Program-made: the position numbers and the translations under genes
Shown here: positions 1 through 11,809 of the stretch, in pieces
Numbering within the stretch: the stretch's first letter is position 1
Layout of the letters: every line of letters begins with the position of its first letter
Notes under the pieces: generated by a model
Told to the model about the DNA's origin: nothing
Seen by the model: the letters and a program-made list of their open reading frames with translations, nothing else
Database searches by the model: none
NCBI RefSeq assembly: GCF_029784155.1
Contig: NC_073691.1
Span: 58,514,217-58,578,216 of the forward strand
From: Uranotaenia lowii
Lineage: Eukaryota > Arthropoda > Insecta > Diptera > Culicidae
Length of the DNA stretch: 64,000 nt
Reading direction: 5' to 3'

Positions 1-2960
1 AACCACTTTGCTGTAATGACAGCTTGCCAAAACCTGGCCAAAACATGACGGACTGGTCGTGAGATCCAGGGTGGCCACCCATTCGGGAAAAACGGGAAAA
101 GCGGGAAAAAGACGGGATTTGAAATCCAACGGGAAAAAAGCGGGAAAAAGCCGGGAATTTTTTCGAAAAGTCGGGAATTTTTGGCTCATTGAAAGTCTGT
201 TCAATGAAGATTAGTCGAAATAGGTCGGAAAAAGTGGAAATGGATTGACAGTTGATCACCAGTGTCTTTCTAATTGACTTCGACCGATTTCTACCAGGTC
301 GAAAAGAATCCTCCTGCCAAGCTGGATCGGTTTCAATTAGTTTGAACTTGATTCATTGAACAACAAAATGATGTTCCCGAAGAGCCAGATTGCTTATCGA
401 ATAGAAATGGGAAGAACAAAAATAAGCTATTTGATTCCACACGGCGTTGCTCTCTATTTTTTGAATGAAGTTTTCAATTTACTACAGAATTGCAGCGAGT
501 TCGTATTAGGATTTGACGAAACGTTAAATAAAATTGTCAGAAGCAACAAATGGATATTGGTATGCGCTTCTGGAATCAAAACACAAACCTAGTTGAAGCA
601 AGGTATATTGGTTCTACATTCTTATCGTCGACGCGCTCGAATGACCTTCTGAATGGCGTGAAACTATGTTTTTCGAAAAATCCTGATCTACTGAAACGAG
701 TGATCCAGTATTCCATGTATGGTCCAGCAGTAAATTGGAAAATGCTCTGCTCAAGGGACTAACTAACGAGATTCAAGAATTTGTTCCAAATCCGGCGTAC
801 GAGATTCTCACCATTGGGAGCTGGGGACTGTACATAAAGCGTTCAAGGAGGGACTTAGAGAAAGTGAATGCAATTTGGATGAATTTTTGAGAACGTAAAG
901 GACAGTAACGGGTTCAACGCTATTTCCGTTAAAATTTTGTAACGTTCGCTGGGTGGAAAATGAACGCGTTGCATAACGTGCTGCCAAAATGTTACCGTAC
1001 CTCAAACGGTTTGTCGACGAGGTAAAAATAAACAAGAGAAGAAAAAGTTTAAGGAAAACCATCCAAATTTTAAGCGGACTATTCCATCAATTTCCCGGTC
1101 GAAGGTATTCGACATTGTTGCTAAAGCTGTAGATGATAATTTTCTGGGACCAAAAATGAGTGTTTATGTTACTGCTGCTTCGACTGTTAAGTCCTTTCTA
1201 CGCGAGTATCAGACAGAAGCACCTATGGTTCCGTTTCTCTTCGATGATTCAACCGAGCTTGTAAGAGCATTGATGGAAAAAGTTGTGAAGCCTGAACGGC
1301 TAAATGTAAAATTCCGATGTGATTGCACACTATCCAGATATTGCCAAAAAACGTTTAGACCTGTGTCTACAAGTACTTGTTGACAAGCAACACTTAAGTG
1401 GAGCTTGTGCCGATAAAATTAAGGACGAATTCGGACAATTATGTGCAATACCTACAATAAAAACATCATTTCGGGATATCGAAGAAAAACACAACCATTG
1501 GACATTTTGTGATGGAACTTATTGGCGAACCGAAAAAGGAGTTCTTCAATTTGATGACCTTATTGAAGAAAATTCTATTTTTTTCTTATGGCGACGCGAC
1601 GATGGAAAGAGGCTTTCCCGTTAACGCGAAATGCCTAGTTGAAATCAAACCGAGAGTCTGACAGCCCAACGTATCGTACACGACCGAATCAACATGTCAG
1701 GGGGAGTAACAGCTATAATGGCAACGAAATCGTTAATCCAGTATGCCCGCAATTCTCACTCGAGATATATCTAGTCCTTAAAAGCAAAAAAATGGAGTAA
1801 AACCTGAAAAAAACTATAGCGAAACAGAAGCGAGATGCAAAAAAGGAGGCTAAGGAACTGGAAGCGAAAAAATTGAAGGTGCTTTCCGACGGTCATAGAG
1901 AGGCAAGCTTAATTGACGAAAAACTAAAATACTTTAAAATATATGAGATACAAATAAAATTGAAAAATAATAATCATCTAATCATAAAAATGATGATCTT
2001 TTGTGTTTTCGAATCGAGTTAAACAGTTTTAAAAATTAAAAAAAAATCCTGCTTATCAATCTAATGATTTTTAGGTTAGACAAATACTTAGGGATGAATA
2101 ACACGATAATGTTGAAATCCCAGACAAAAAAACAAACAAACGGTAAACATTACTGAAACAAAAACCATTTAAAGATCATTTACCACTAATAGAAAGCTTA
2201 ATCGATTTTCGTTTATATGGTTTCAAAAATGAATACTCGGAATTTTGTTTGGTTTCTGTTGTATAAAACCGGGAATTTCGTGAGATTAAGCGGGAAAAAA
2301 ACGGGAAAAATGCGGGAAATCAAAAATTGATTTTGAGTGGCCACCCTGGAGATCGAATGAACGGCAAGATTCGTTTTTGGAGACACTCTTCTTAGGCTTC
2401 CGACGTCGTTGTCTTATTTCTAACGAAAACTTTTGTTTTTTTGCCTTAGCTGCAAATGCCCTACCAAATCGTAAATTTTCGTGCAAATTTGTCGGCAAAA
2501 ACAAATTTAAATTTTGGCTGGAACATCTCCCCGATATGTCAGCCTTGACATAGGTTTCATCGTCCATCAGAAGAAATCCGTCGAACTTGGTCAGCACCTG
2601 GTTGTATAGCTTCCGAGCACGGATTTTGGCGACACTATTCTGTTTTATGGTCCGATTTAGCTGTTTGCTAGCTCGATACGACTTGATTCCTTCCAGGGGT
2701 CGAATTTTTCTACGGTATTTCTGGGCAATTTCAGCTGTTAAGCTAGCCTAGATGAAGACCACAATGGATTTTCCAAAAAACAGTGCGGATTTTTTTCCCT
2801 TTTTCCGGCTTCCATGTTGATTGTTTGCAAAGTACAGTCGATTTGCGGAATGTCAAAAATACATACGTTAAGCTGACAAAATTCCCGACACGTGGGCGCC
2901 AAGAACTTCCAAATCCGCCCACCAGAAGCGCCACAATATGAGCAAAAGTTTGTTCCAATT
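1..2960 (-). mobile_element. Tc1/mariner (DD37E-type) transposon remnant, split by a later insertion
   Basis: Two pieces, 2960-2349 and 66-1 read on the minus strand, join into one degenerate transposase. The upstream piece carries a conserved KIRARKLYNQVLTKFDGF stretch followed by the first catalytic Asp motif (MDDETYVKAD, about 2520-2600). The downstream piece resumes with FWP near the second catalytic Asp, where the codon reads Gly and a one-base indel shifts the frame. Both pieces align by eye to the better-preserved transposase at 25698-26670. The N-terminal helix-turn-helix region (2600-2960) is eroded. The element runs off the window at position 1, so its left end is unseen. Non-functional. 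Confidence 0.75.
67..2348 (+). mobile_element. hAT-like DNA transposon, decayed, inserted in the Tc1/mariner remnant
   Basis: Termini are inverted repeats (CAGGGTGGCCACCC on the left, its complement on the right) followed at both ends by CGGGAAAA-rich subterminal repeats. The element is flanked by a direct repeat gagatc (61-66 and 2349-2354), shorter than the 8 bp usual for hAT. Inside are broken frames on the + strand. 1156-1383 has a stretch of the type VKSFLREYQTEAPMVPFLF, and 1319-1624 continues after a frameshift. These resemble proteins of hAT-like elements in arthropods from memory only, so the superfamily is tentative. No frame is long enough to be a working transposase. Confidence 0.6.
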
Positions 2961-3481
2961 CTTGCTCTTACATACAACTCAAAATAAATTTACAAAACCA
3001 GATCAATATACAGATCGTATTTTAAATCTGTCACAATTAAAAAAAAACTTTCTGTATTGTGATTTACAGAGACAAAACCTGGCATATTTATCAACTCTGT
3101 AAGTTAACGGATATTGTCCCTAACCTGGCTATAATTTGGTATTCAGAGTTCTTCAAAGTCGTTTCATTGTTGGGCATTGAACGTATTGGTTGTCATTTGA
3201 ATTCTAAGTTGTTCCGTTATTTGTAAAAATGTGAATTGAAAATTGACCCCACCGCCTCCTGAGTCTTGTCAACGCTCCCACAATTTCAAAGTTGAGCTCA
3301 CCGCTCCCTAGAAACTCTCAACGCCCCCAAGGGGGCGGTAGGGATCACATGAAAAACCACTGCTCTAAGGAGTCTAAGAGCGCTGTAGTATAATGACAAT
3401 GCGTTCAGATATCGAATAAGCTAAACTTTGCCGTAGTCGATTTCGACTAAAATATTTCCTTAATTTGCAGACAAATGTTTT
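2961..3481. other. Unassigned spacer with a probable hAT terminus near 3240-3362
   Basis: The first 280 bases show nothing recognisable. From about 3240 the sequence has GCTCC/CGCCCCC blocks, ends GGGGGCGGTAGGGATCAC and finishes in AAAAACCACTG at 3362. This is the usual right end of hAT elements whose left end reads CAGTGGTTTT. No matching left end was found, so it is probably an orphan terminus. Confidence 0.35.
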
Positions 3482-3568
3482 GGCAGTGGGCTTTTTTTAT
3501 TTTTTTTATTCCTGTAGGGGAGAGCCCACTGCGACCAGTAGATCTATTGTGGTGTTTACCCCGCGTTA

Positions 3569-4576
3569 CTATATGCTATCAGGTTCACCTGCACTATTGA
3601 TTGGAGTGACAGTTGATTGCTGACTAAGCATTTTATCCCAATTGGGTATGATATCAAAAATGTATGATATAACCTTCTTAGGGCTGATATGCAACCATAT
3701 GTCTTGTGCGCTTATTAACTTTGCCCCAAGAACACGCTCTCTCCTATTTAGGAGGGCGCAGCAGTTGCATAGAAGATGCTCTGCAGTTTCTTTTTCGAAC
3801 CCGCAGAACCGACAGTCATCGTTTAGAATTATGTTTATTCTTTTGAGATGCTGTTTTGTTGGACAATGTCCGGTCAAGAGACCTGTGTGAGTACTTAACT
3901 CGTGCTTACTTAAGTTCAACATGTTTTTGGAGAGTCGTGCGCTTGGTTCAATGAATCTTTTTGCCTGAGTTGCTCCCTCCGCTGTTTTCCAGTTGGAAAC
4001 AATAGTGGTGCTTTCCCAGTTCTTGAGCTCCATAGTCAAGGCACTTCTCGATACTCCGCAGAAAGGTTCAGGTCCAATCAACAGTCCCTGAGATCCTTCC
4101 CTAGCTAGTTGGTCTGCTTCTTCGTTCCCTAGGATACCACAGTGGCCTGGTACCCAGAATAATGATACTCTGTACCTTATGGCCAGGTTTCTTAGTGCAA
4201 CTATACACTCCCAAACTAGTTTGGTGTAACATGTGAACGTACTTAGTGCTCGGAGAGCAGCCTGGCTGTCAGAGAACATGCAGATACTTGTGTACCTGTA
4301 TCCCCTTTTCAAACAGGCTAAAGTGCATTCTAGAATTGCTTGAATTTCAGCTTGGAATACTGTTGGCCAGTTTCCGATAGGAATTGAGATCCTGAGTTTA
4401 GGTCCGAAAACCCCTGCCCCAGTTCTTTTATCCATTTTTGACCCATGAGTGAAGAATAGGATCGATCTGGGAGGAACCGCAGGTCCACCTGACTCCCACA
4501 CGTCCCTATCATTGATAGTTACATTGTATCGTATGTCTAGGTTGAAAATGGGCTCCATCCAGTCATCATTTTTCAC
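3569..4576 (-). pseudogene. LINE C-terminal fragment: RNase H domain plus Cys/His tail
   Basis: Open frame of 335 codons. The RNase H fold is recognisable by ILFFTHGSK, the AEIQAI helix, FSDSQAAL and the GHCGILGNEEADQLAREG block. The first metal-binding Asp (usually TDGS in this family) is His, which predicts loss of activity. A CRFCGFEKETAEHLLCNC-type Cys/His segment follows, as in RNase H-bearing LINE ORF2 tails. The frame is cut off from its RT by the insertion at 4647-5963. Confidence 0.8.
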
Positions 4577-4646
4577 AATAAGTGAGTTTAATTTAAATTT
4601 CTTTAGGATTTTGAGGTGTCCTGTAAGATCTCCTTCATAAAGCTTA

Positions 4647-5963
4647 GTTCTTTTAGAAATGGGACAGTTACGAATCCGTGTATCTCAAAAACCTTTCGTT
4701 TGATCTAAATACTTTCTATGAAGGAAATGAAGGTAATCTTATGATAATTCATGAAAAACTTTGAAAAAAATTATTTATCGTTTTTTGTAAGAATAAATTC
4801 TACTTTATACTTGGTACCTCCCTTCGGCCAGCGCACACTTTTTTCAGTCATGATAATGATCAGTTTTTCAAACTTAACTTCGTCTAATCTGTATTTTAGG
4901 TGGCTTTATCCCCCTCCTTTATTTTCTGATACTTTTCGGACTAATGCTTCTCTTTTAAAAGAAACTGAGGCCGCTTTAGTGGATACAGCTGTTTGGAAAT
5001 AAACAAATTTGATTATTTTTGAGCCACTTTTTGAGCGTTTTTAATGGAATTTCTGCTGGCAAAATCTGGCAATAACGAAGTAAAACCATGAGGAGATTGA
5101 ACTTAAAGTATAATCGGTTAGTATAGATCGTAGGTTGCGAAGGGTACATAAAAGATGACTCTTTTAAGGCTTTTGAAAAGAATGAAAATCATAGTTTTAG
5201 TTTTGAAAATTGTTGTTTTTTCCACAGCAGCAGAATTCTTGCAAATCATTAAATTTTATACAAAATAACCAGCAAAAACATACTTTAATATACTCGGGAC
5301 CTTGCCACGAGCAGACGTGGAATAGGATTCAAACGCTGGAATTTGTTCAAAATGGGGTATTTCATAAGTATTGTCATTCATCAGAAATCATCTTTCCCAT
5401 AGCCTCGGAACCAGATATACAGCTTACGAGCTGTGGATCTAGCAAAAAAATTTTGTTTGAGGTTAGGTTTGAATGACTCATTAAGAGGCAACACTTTCAG
5501 CTTATCGGAGAAAATTTTTTTTTGGAAATTTCAGCGATCTACCCTTAGTTTTTCGCTTACTGAAAATTAAAAATGCTGGTATAAGACTTGACTTCCCTGA
5601 TGACCCTTAGCCGAAGTTGTCGATCATATGCTTCACTCCAATGGTTGATTTTAACTTTGTGGACATTTTTGACAGTATTTCCATACTTTTCCACCACTCA
5701 CAAACAGTAGTTCTTTGAATAATCAACGGTTTTGTCGGCTATCAATTTGATAATGATGGATTTTGAATGGAACTGTGCAAAATTATTTTTTCCTTTTTCT
5801 CTTGCATCGTAAATATCTCAAAAACGCGTGAATTTTAAATTTTGAAAAAAAAATAGGTCGGATAGTACTTTTTACAGGCAACAAAATGCTGTCAAAATTT
5901 TGAATGTCCGATTACTAATAAACGAGCTATTAGCAAAAGAAAGTGTCCCATTTCTAAAAGAAC
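4647..5963. mobile_element. 1.3-kb TA-target inverted-repeat element, no recognisable transposase
   Basis: Perfect terminal inverted repeats of about 20 bp (GTTCTTTTAGAAATGGGACA and complement) flanked by TA (4645-4646, 5964-5965) define the element. TA duplication and 1.3-kb size fit Tc1/mariner-class mobilisation. The short frames inside (4751-5002, 5210-5476) match nothing I recognise and are probably chance, so I call it non-autonomous. Confidence 0.75.
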
Positions 5964-6029
5964 TAAGCTTTAGAGAGTTTTGTGTTTGGAGAGTCTAAAG
6001 GCACTATGTTCCGCCTCTAACTCAATGAA

Positions 6030-7640
6030 TTAATGTAGGGGCAGAATATTTAGTAGTGCTTTTAGAGCCTCATTCGGTGTGCTTCGTTTTGCTGCTTCGT
6101 TATAGCTAGCGTTGCTAGTCTTTGGAGCTTCGCTAGTTTTTTTGGGCCGTAATTTGCACCACCATACTAAGGAGGCATAAGAGATTTTGGGTCTTATAAT
6201 AGCTGCAAATATCCAGTAGATAATTTTCGGCTGTAGTCCCCATTTTTTCCCTACTCCTTTGAGGCAGACCCACAGAGATACTGTAGCCTTGGCTATTACA
6301 TGCTCTAATTGTGGGTTCCATGATAGTTTTGAGTCTAGTACTATGCCTAAATATTTCACTTGTGATTCGAGGTTAAACACTTCCCCATCTAATGTTAGAG
6401 GTTTTAATGTAATTTTTCGTCTCCTAGTGAAGGCTATCACAGTAGTTTTGGAAGGGTTTATGTTTAGTCCCTCTTCCCTGCACCAAAATAGTGCGTAGTT
6501 GAGTGCAGTTTGCATTCTATTAGACAACACATTCTCATGTTTTCCCCGAACTATAATAACTACGTCGTCTGCAAAGCCAATAACTTCGAATCCCATGGAT
6601 ACAAGTTTGTTTAGGAGGTCGTCCACTACTAAGGACCACAACAACGGTGATAGAACCCCGCCTTGGGAACATCCCTTCGTTGGTGTGGCTTTGATTGTAA
6701 GTCCTCCCAAGCTTGCATAAATGGTTCTGTTTATTAGCATCGCACTAGCATAGCATAGCATAGGGTGACTACACACATCTTGCATTGGCTGATACACGAT
6801 GTACAACTAATAATCAAGCCCAACACAAGATGCCAAAATGAGTACCTGGATTCAATACTCATTTCAAGTGTTGTTATTGAAAATCAGTGTGGTACACAAT
6901 GTACACCGTGGCAAGTCAATGTAATCATATAGGGATATTCTGAACAGCTAAATGAACTTTTCATGTGCAGAGAACTCATACGACCCTACATATAAAGATG
7001 CTGTTTCAGACAGGAAAGGGAAAGGTTATTCTTTTTGATGGAAAATCCTACTTGGCAGATAGGATTGATGAATAAGGAAAAGTGATGTAGTTTAAACTTA
7101 TAAAAGTATTCACGCTTCTAGAAATAAACCTAAATTAAATGGACAGATCTCACCATAAAACAACCTTTACTGCGCCAAATGCGACTGGGACACATCCATA
7201 GGAAACTTGTAAGCTATTAACTGCTGCCGAATCTGCCATGGTTTTGAATTAGGCTTCTCCGGAAATCTCTTCCGGCCATATTCCATTTCAATGCAGGTAC
7301 GTTATCCAATCCGGAAAATTCAGGTCCACACAATTCGATTCACTTCACTTTTAACGTAAATTTTCGAAAACATTTTCTATTTTTAATTTTGCTGCTAAGA
7401 AAAACACACCCGTCATCATCGCAGCAAAGCCTACTCATCCTATCTGGTTCTGTTTATTAGCATCGCACTAGTCCAGTTAACAATTGCCGAGTGGCACCCT
7501 CGTCTTTTCATAGCTGTTTCGATTGAAGTGTGAGATGCGTTGTCGAATGCCCCTTCAATGTCTAAAAAAGAAGCGAGTGCTATTTCTTTTGCCTCTAGAG
7601 TCTTTTCTAGTTTTTGTGTAAGGGTATGTAAGACCGTAAC
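6030..7640 (-). pseudogene. LINE reverse transcriptase, interrupted
   Basis: Reading from 7640 down, the frame carries FLDIEGAFDNASH (motif A) and then NWTSAMLINRT, where it meets the insertion at 6749-7444. It resumes at about 6738 with GCSQGGVLSPLLW (motif B), FADDVVI (motif C), NPSKTTVIAF and KYLGIVLDSKLSW (thumb side), ending at 6030. The RT is therefore complete from motif A onward apart from the insertion, but the endonuclease and earlier RT motifs are missing through 5' truncation. Confidence 0.8.
6749..7444 (-). mobile_element. Retroposed insertion with 27-bp target-site duplication and (TATGC)n tail
   Basis: The insert is bounded by an exact 27-bp direct repeat (6722-6748 and 7445-7471). 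At its left edge the plus strand reads catagcatagcatag, i.e. a short-repeat tail if the insert is read on the minus strand. A long duplication plus a microsatellite-like tail are marks of target-primed reverse transcription. Read on the minus strand it looks like mRNA: about 200 nt of leader, then an ATG at 7239 opening a 29-codon frame (MADSAAVNSLQVSYGCVPVA...). Whether it is a SINE or a retrocopied transcript is open. Confidence 0.6.
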
Positions 7641-7657
7641 AGTGGGCAGTGGGCTTT

Positions 7658-7987
7658 GTATGTAACTAAAACGTCAACTAATCCCCTTAATGTAACAAAA
7701 CGAGCTCCTAAAAATTAAAACGAATAATTATATGTTTCCCACGCCTTAAAAATTAAGAATGACACCGTCGTCGTACAACACAGTAGGTAGAATATAATTA
7801 GATTAGTAATCAATCACACATTTGTGTAGGCTACATTATCCTTAATTGTACAAATAAGTTTGAATGGTGCGGTCGTCAATTTTTTCCTTATAGCTCAAAT
7901 ATTTATTACTTAGTTATGAAAATTTTATTTTAGCCCGATGTCAAAACTTTGATATCAATATATTTGAGCTTTATGGAATTGAATAGA
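7658..7987. other. No feature seen
   Basis: AT-rich sequence without coding potential or clear repeats. A GTACAAATAAGTTTGAAT string at about 7846-7863 closely resembles the poly(A)-signal context at 11201-11219. Confidence 0.5.
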
Positions 7988-7996
7988 TTTCTACAC

Positions 7997-8776
7997 TAGA
8001 CTGAGTCGATTTGGGGTAATTTCTGAATTTCACAAACCCTGGGGTGTAAAAAGCTTTGTCTTGGTTCACAACTCATCCATGATTTTTTGCAGAATTTTTA
8101 AGTAACCTTTACATGAGTAAATTTGAGCTTCTAGGTTTGTATGGGAATATTGAATATTTTGTACTAAAAAATTAATTTTTTTTTCTTCTGTGGAACCTCG
8201 CCCATGGTTTTTTTGCCAATTTATACAATCTTTAAAGGAATTTTTCCCCTGAACAACTTTGTTGAGAACCGTAACTTCGTATCTTATAAGGTAAAAAGAT
8301 CATTAGCTGTTTAACAGGCGTATGTCCTTTGGCATTGAAAAACAATAAATTCAATTGACATCACTGCTGATGCCTCGCGGAATATTGCATGAAAAGTAAC
8401 CATGCAATAGCTCAGTAGGCACCCAGCAGAGATGTCAATTGAATTTATTGTTTTTCAATGCCAAACGACATGCCCCCATTCAACACCTTATAACCTTTTT
8501 ATCTAATAAGATACGAAGTTTTGTTCTGGGACAAAATTGTTCAGCGGAAAATTTCCAAAAAGGAGTTTTAAAATTGGCACAAAACCCATGCGCAGGATCT
8601 GTTCCACAGTACAAAATATTCAATTTTCCCATACGAACTTAAAAGTTCTAATTTACTCATGTAAACGTTTCTTAAAAATTCTGCAAAAAATCATGGATGA
8701 GTTTTAAACCAAAGCAAAGCTTTTTAGACCCCAAGATTTGAGACATTCAAAAATGACCCCAAGTCGACTCAGTCTA
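7997..8776. repeat. Foldback element with very long inverted repeats and 9-bp target duplication
   Basis: Arms of about 370 bp (7997-8370 and 8425-8776) are inverted copies with scattered mismatches, separated by a loop of about 50 bp. The ends read TAGACTGAGTCGA / TCGACTCAGTCTA and are flanked by tttctacac at 7988-7996 and 8777-8785. Long inverted repeats with a 9-bp duplication are typical of Mutator-like foldback elements. No coding sequence. Confidence 0.8.
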
Positions 8777-8785
8777 TTTCTACAC

Positions 8786-11222
8786 CCAAAATAAAAAAAA
8801 AACAAAACAAAAAACTAACAAAGAATGTGCAAAAACTCGACACCACCTCCCGCCCTTTTCCTTCCTTTCTGTATAATTCGCAGGTTTGGCCTTTGCATTT
8901 TTCATGATTGATAACGGCTGTGTAGAGGACAGGGACAAGTGTTATCGGTTGTAGAGAAAAGAAAACTTAACCAGGAACAAAACAAAATGGCACCCTTCTA
9001 CTACAGAACATACCAGCGCGTTATTGATAACCGAACTTTTTGTCTGCCAATTAAAAACGTTAATCTTTTAAAGTACTTAGTTTGTTTGTAGTTTCTTTAC
9101 GTAGGGGAAAGCAGAAAGTTGGTTACCCGTTCTATAGCCGTAAGAGAAGAATTGTATTTGTTTCGATGTCTTTTGCTTGAACTCTTCTAATGTCTAGAGT
9201 GGTTTGTTATCTTTTGGTTCTTGTTAATTATTTATTTCAATCAAGAATAGGCTACACAACTTTTTTACCTTTTATTTATACTAGTAGAAAAATGCAGTTG
9301 TTTACGATAATTTCAGAATTCAATTTTGAACAAAATTGCCGGCCGATTTTCAAATACTCTATCGCTGTCGAAAAATTCTATTACTGTACTAGAATACAAA
9401 GGTGCATGCTGTGGAAGTATAAAAAGAGCATCTATTTAGAATCAACAAAAAAAAATCAATATTTTTGAAACAGTTTTGAATCGCAATCCTAATCTGTTAG
9501 GCGAATTATCATGAACAATGTACTCGACGTTTTATTTCAGTGTTTGCTAAACTTACACAGTAAAAAAACATGCGAATTGAATATTTTTGATGAAAAAATT
9601 GGGCCATCGTCTTACTCGGTGTGTGTGTTTACAAAATCGAGTAAATTTATAAAAATTGGACATGTTTCGAAGTACTTTGTTTATAAATTCAATTCGCACA
9701 TTATATAGAACATATAGGCAGCGATGGTTCAACTATTTTCATCGAAATAATTCAATCTCATATGCGTTTTTTTGCTGTGCACCTAGAAGAGTTCAAATAT
9801 TTAAATAAATTCTCCAAAAAGTTCACATTTACCCGTATTTAATCAGCGTTGTTTAGTAAAATATTGCACGACTTTTGCATGCTTTCCGATGAAAGTTACT
9901 GTGGAGTGTATCAGAAAGTTGTCAGTTTTGCAAATTTCTATAATAGTTGTTGCCTTAACCCGCCAATAACCAACATAGATGTTCTAGTAATGAATGGTGT
10001 TTGTTAGTTAAAGAGAATTAAAAAAAAAACAGGACATACTTGAAAATAACTAAAGCCAACAGACATTAGCAGATATTTTCCGTGTTCATTAAAATTATTC
10101 ATTTGTTACTGTGTTTCATTTAGAAAAAAAAAACCTTTATAACACCCACACACATACACATATCAGAATAAGAAAAAACTCAATAAACGCCTCCATATTT
10201 ACACGCCAAAACAAAAACACTCGTTTTCAACCACAAAAAACTCACAATTGCGAACGAAAAGCGAAAAGTGTTCATCCCCGAAAACTCCTCCCCGTTGTTT
10301 TTCCCTCCTGTTTAGGTATGAAGTATGTTGAGTTCAGGATGACCCACGGGTGCTCAGCTGGGGTACAGTATGCCTGACCTAGTTCGACGCGCAAGTTCCG
10401 ACAGTAAGCCGTAAGCGTAATGCGTCTTCCGCAATGAGCGTGTGCGTGCAGCTGCGTGCTCATGCACACTTGTAGAGTTAGAAGTAGCTTGGTAGGAAAA
10501 GCTAGTTGGTATTTTTTAAATATATTTTAGTAGAATAGTTTTTTTTTTTTTGACACTAGACAGAAAAAGAGAGATAGAGAACCTGAGACAAGCTTTTACA
10601 GGAGCGATAAGTGAAACTGTTCTGTTACCATCACTGTAGTGTTTAGATTTTTAAGAAGCTGAACGTGTGCGCGTATTTGAGTAGAGCCAGACGAATCTCT
10701 TTCTTTTATTTCAATCTCCGTAACATAAGAAGAGCACTGAGTTGGAATGCGGTGTCGTTTTTCATATGACCATCGATTCTAACCAGCAATGGCTCAAGAC
10801 TCAATTCAAACAATTTCAATTTCGCTTTTCTCTCTTAAAAAAAACAACAAAAATCACTTTTTGAACTTAGCCTTAGAAAAACAATACCCTTTAAAACGCC
10901 AGCTAATGTTTCTAGAAGTAGTGTGTAGTACGTAACTTCTCCCGTGTGTGGTGGTGTTCTAGTTGAATAGAATGCCACACAGACACAAAACCAATTTTGC
11001 TCAAAAATCTTCTACAGTTTAAAAATCTAGTTAAATTAAAAAAAAGAAGAAAACGACTACAATTCACAGTACAAGATGTGATATAAGAAGAGGGTTGAGA
11101 GCGCTATCTAATTACAACAGGTACCAAGGACAACTGATATACATTAATGCATAAATAGATGCTAGGTAAGGCAAAGTGCACGTTATATTTTTTCATTATT
11201 GTACAAATAAAGTTTGAATATA
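8786..11222 (+). other. Non-repetitive region resembling the 3' end and long 3' UTR of a + strand gene
   Basis: About 2.4 kb free of recognisable transposons. A pyrimidine-rich stretch ending in AG at 10314-10315 could be a 3' splice site. Just after it, 10343-10414 is open and ends ...YSMPDLVRRASSDSKP then TAA, which reads like a protein C terminus. No strong acceptor in the matching phase is visible (an AG at 10356-10357 would give phase 0). A canonical AATAAA lies at 11206-11211. I suggest a terminal exon and UTR of a gene whose body lies left of the window, but cannot identify it. Confidence 0.25.
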
Positions 11223-11809
11223 TTAAAATTTCCTGAATGATGCGTTGAAGTTTGTGTTGATGACAATATTTTTAAGTTTTTTTTCAATAAATTTAAAAAT
11301 TTGGTGTAGTTTTTTATTCCAATTCAATTCATATGATGACAGCCATGTAATTTGTTTCAGTGTTTGAGGGAATTTCAGAACATTTGATGCATCAGAATTA
11401 CATTTCGGCATCTAATTTCGAATTTCAGTTCCAGATAGAGATTTCAAATTCAGATTCGAATTATCGATTAAAATTTAGATTTCAGATTTGGTTTTTAAAA
11501 TTTCTCAGTCGCTGTTCAGTTCTCTGAACATTTGTTAACAAACTTATCAAAACAGAATAGAAACTAATCACCTACCCAAGAAAAGTCCAGACATTTTGAC
11601 TTCTTTGCGCCTTGTGAAAGGCGAACATGAAATTATTGCGAGACCGAAAATGTCATGCCAATTTTTTTATAATGTTTAGAATCGAACCAAAATTTTAGGA
11701 TAGTTTTATACATAGATTTACTTCAAAAATCAAAAGAAAAGTTAATCGCTGGAGCCTTGAGTGTGAAATTGAACGCATTTTCGCTTGATGCTCCCATCAA
11801 TGTCTTTAT
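11223..11809. other. No feature seen; AT-rich with TTCAGATTT-type simple repeats
   Basis: About 11400-11500 holds degenerate short repeats of the AATTTCAGATTC type. No open frame or terminal repeat was found. Confidence 0.5.

Larger units (their letters stand above)
3495..7644 (-). mobile_element. 5'-truncated non-LTR retrotransposon (LINE) with RNase H, carrying two nested insertions
   Basis: On the minus strand the element runs from reverse transcriptase motif A (FLDIEGAFDNA, about 7520-7560), through FADD and the thumb (6806-6030), to an RNase H domain and C-terminal Cys/His region (4576-3569). It ends in an A-rich tail, visible on the plus strand as T tracts at 3492-3515. A 13-bp target-site duplication, ggcagtgggcttt, lies at 3482-3494 and 7645-7657, which fixes both ends and shows 5' truncation inside RT. 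Insertions at 4647-5963 and 6749-7444 interrupt it. RNase H at this position fits I, LOA or R1-type clades; the clade is not decided here. Confidence 0.85.
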
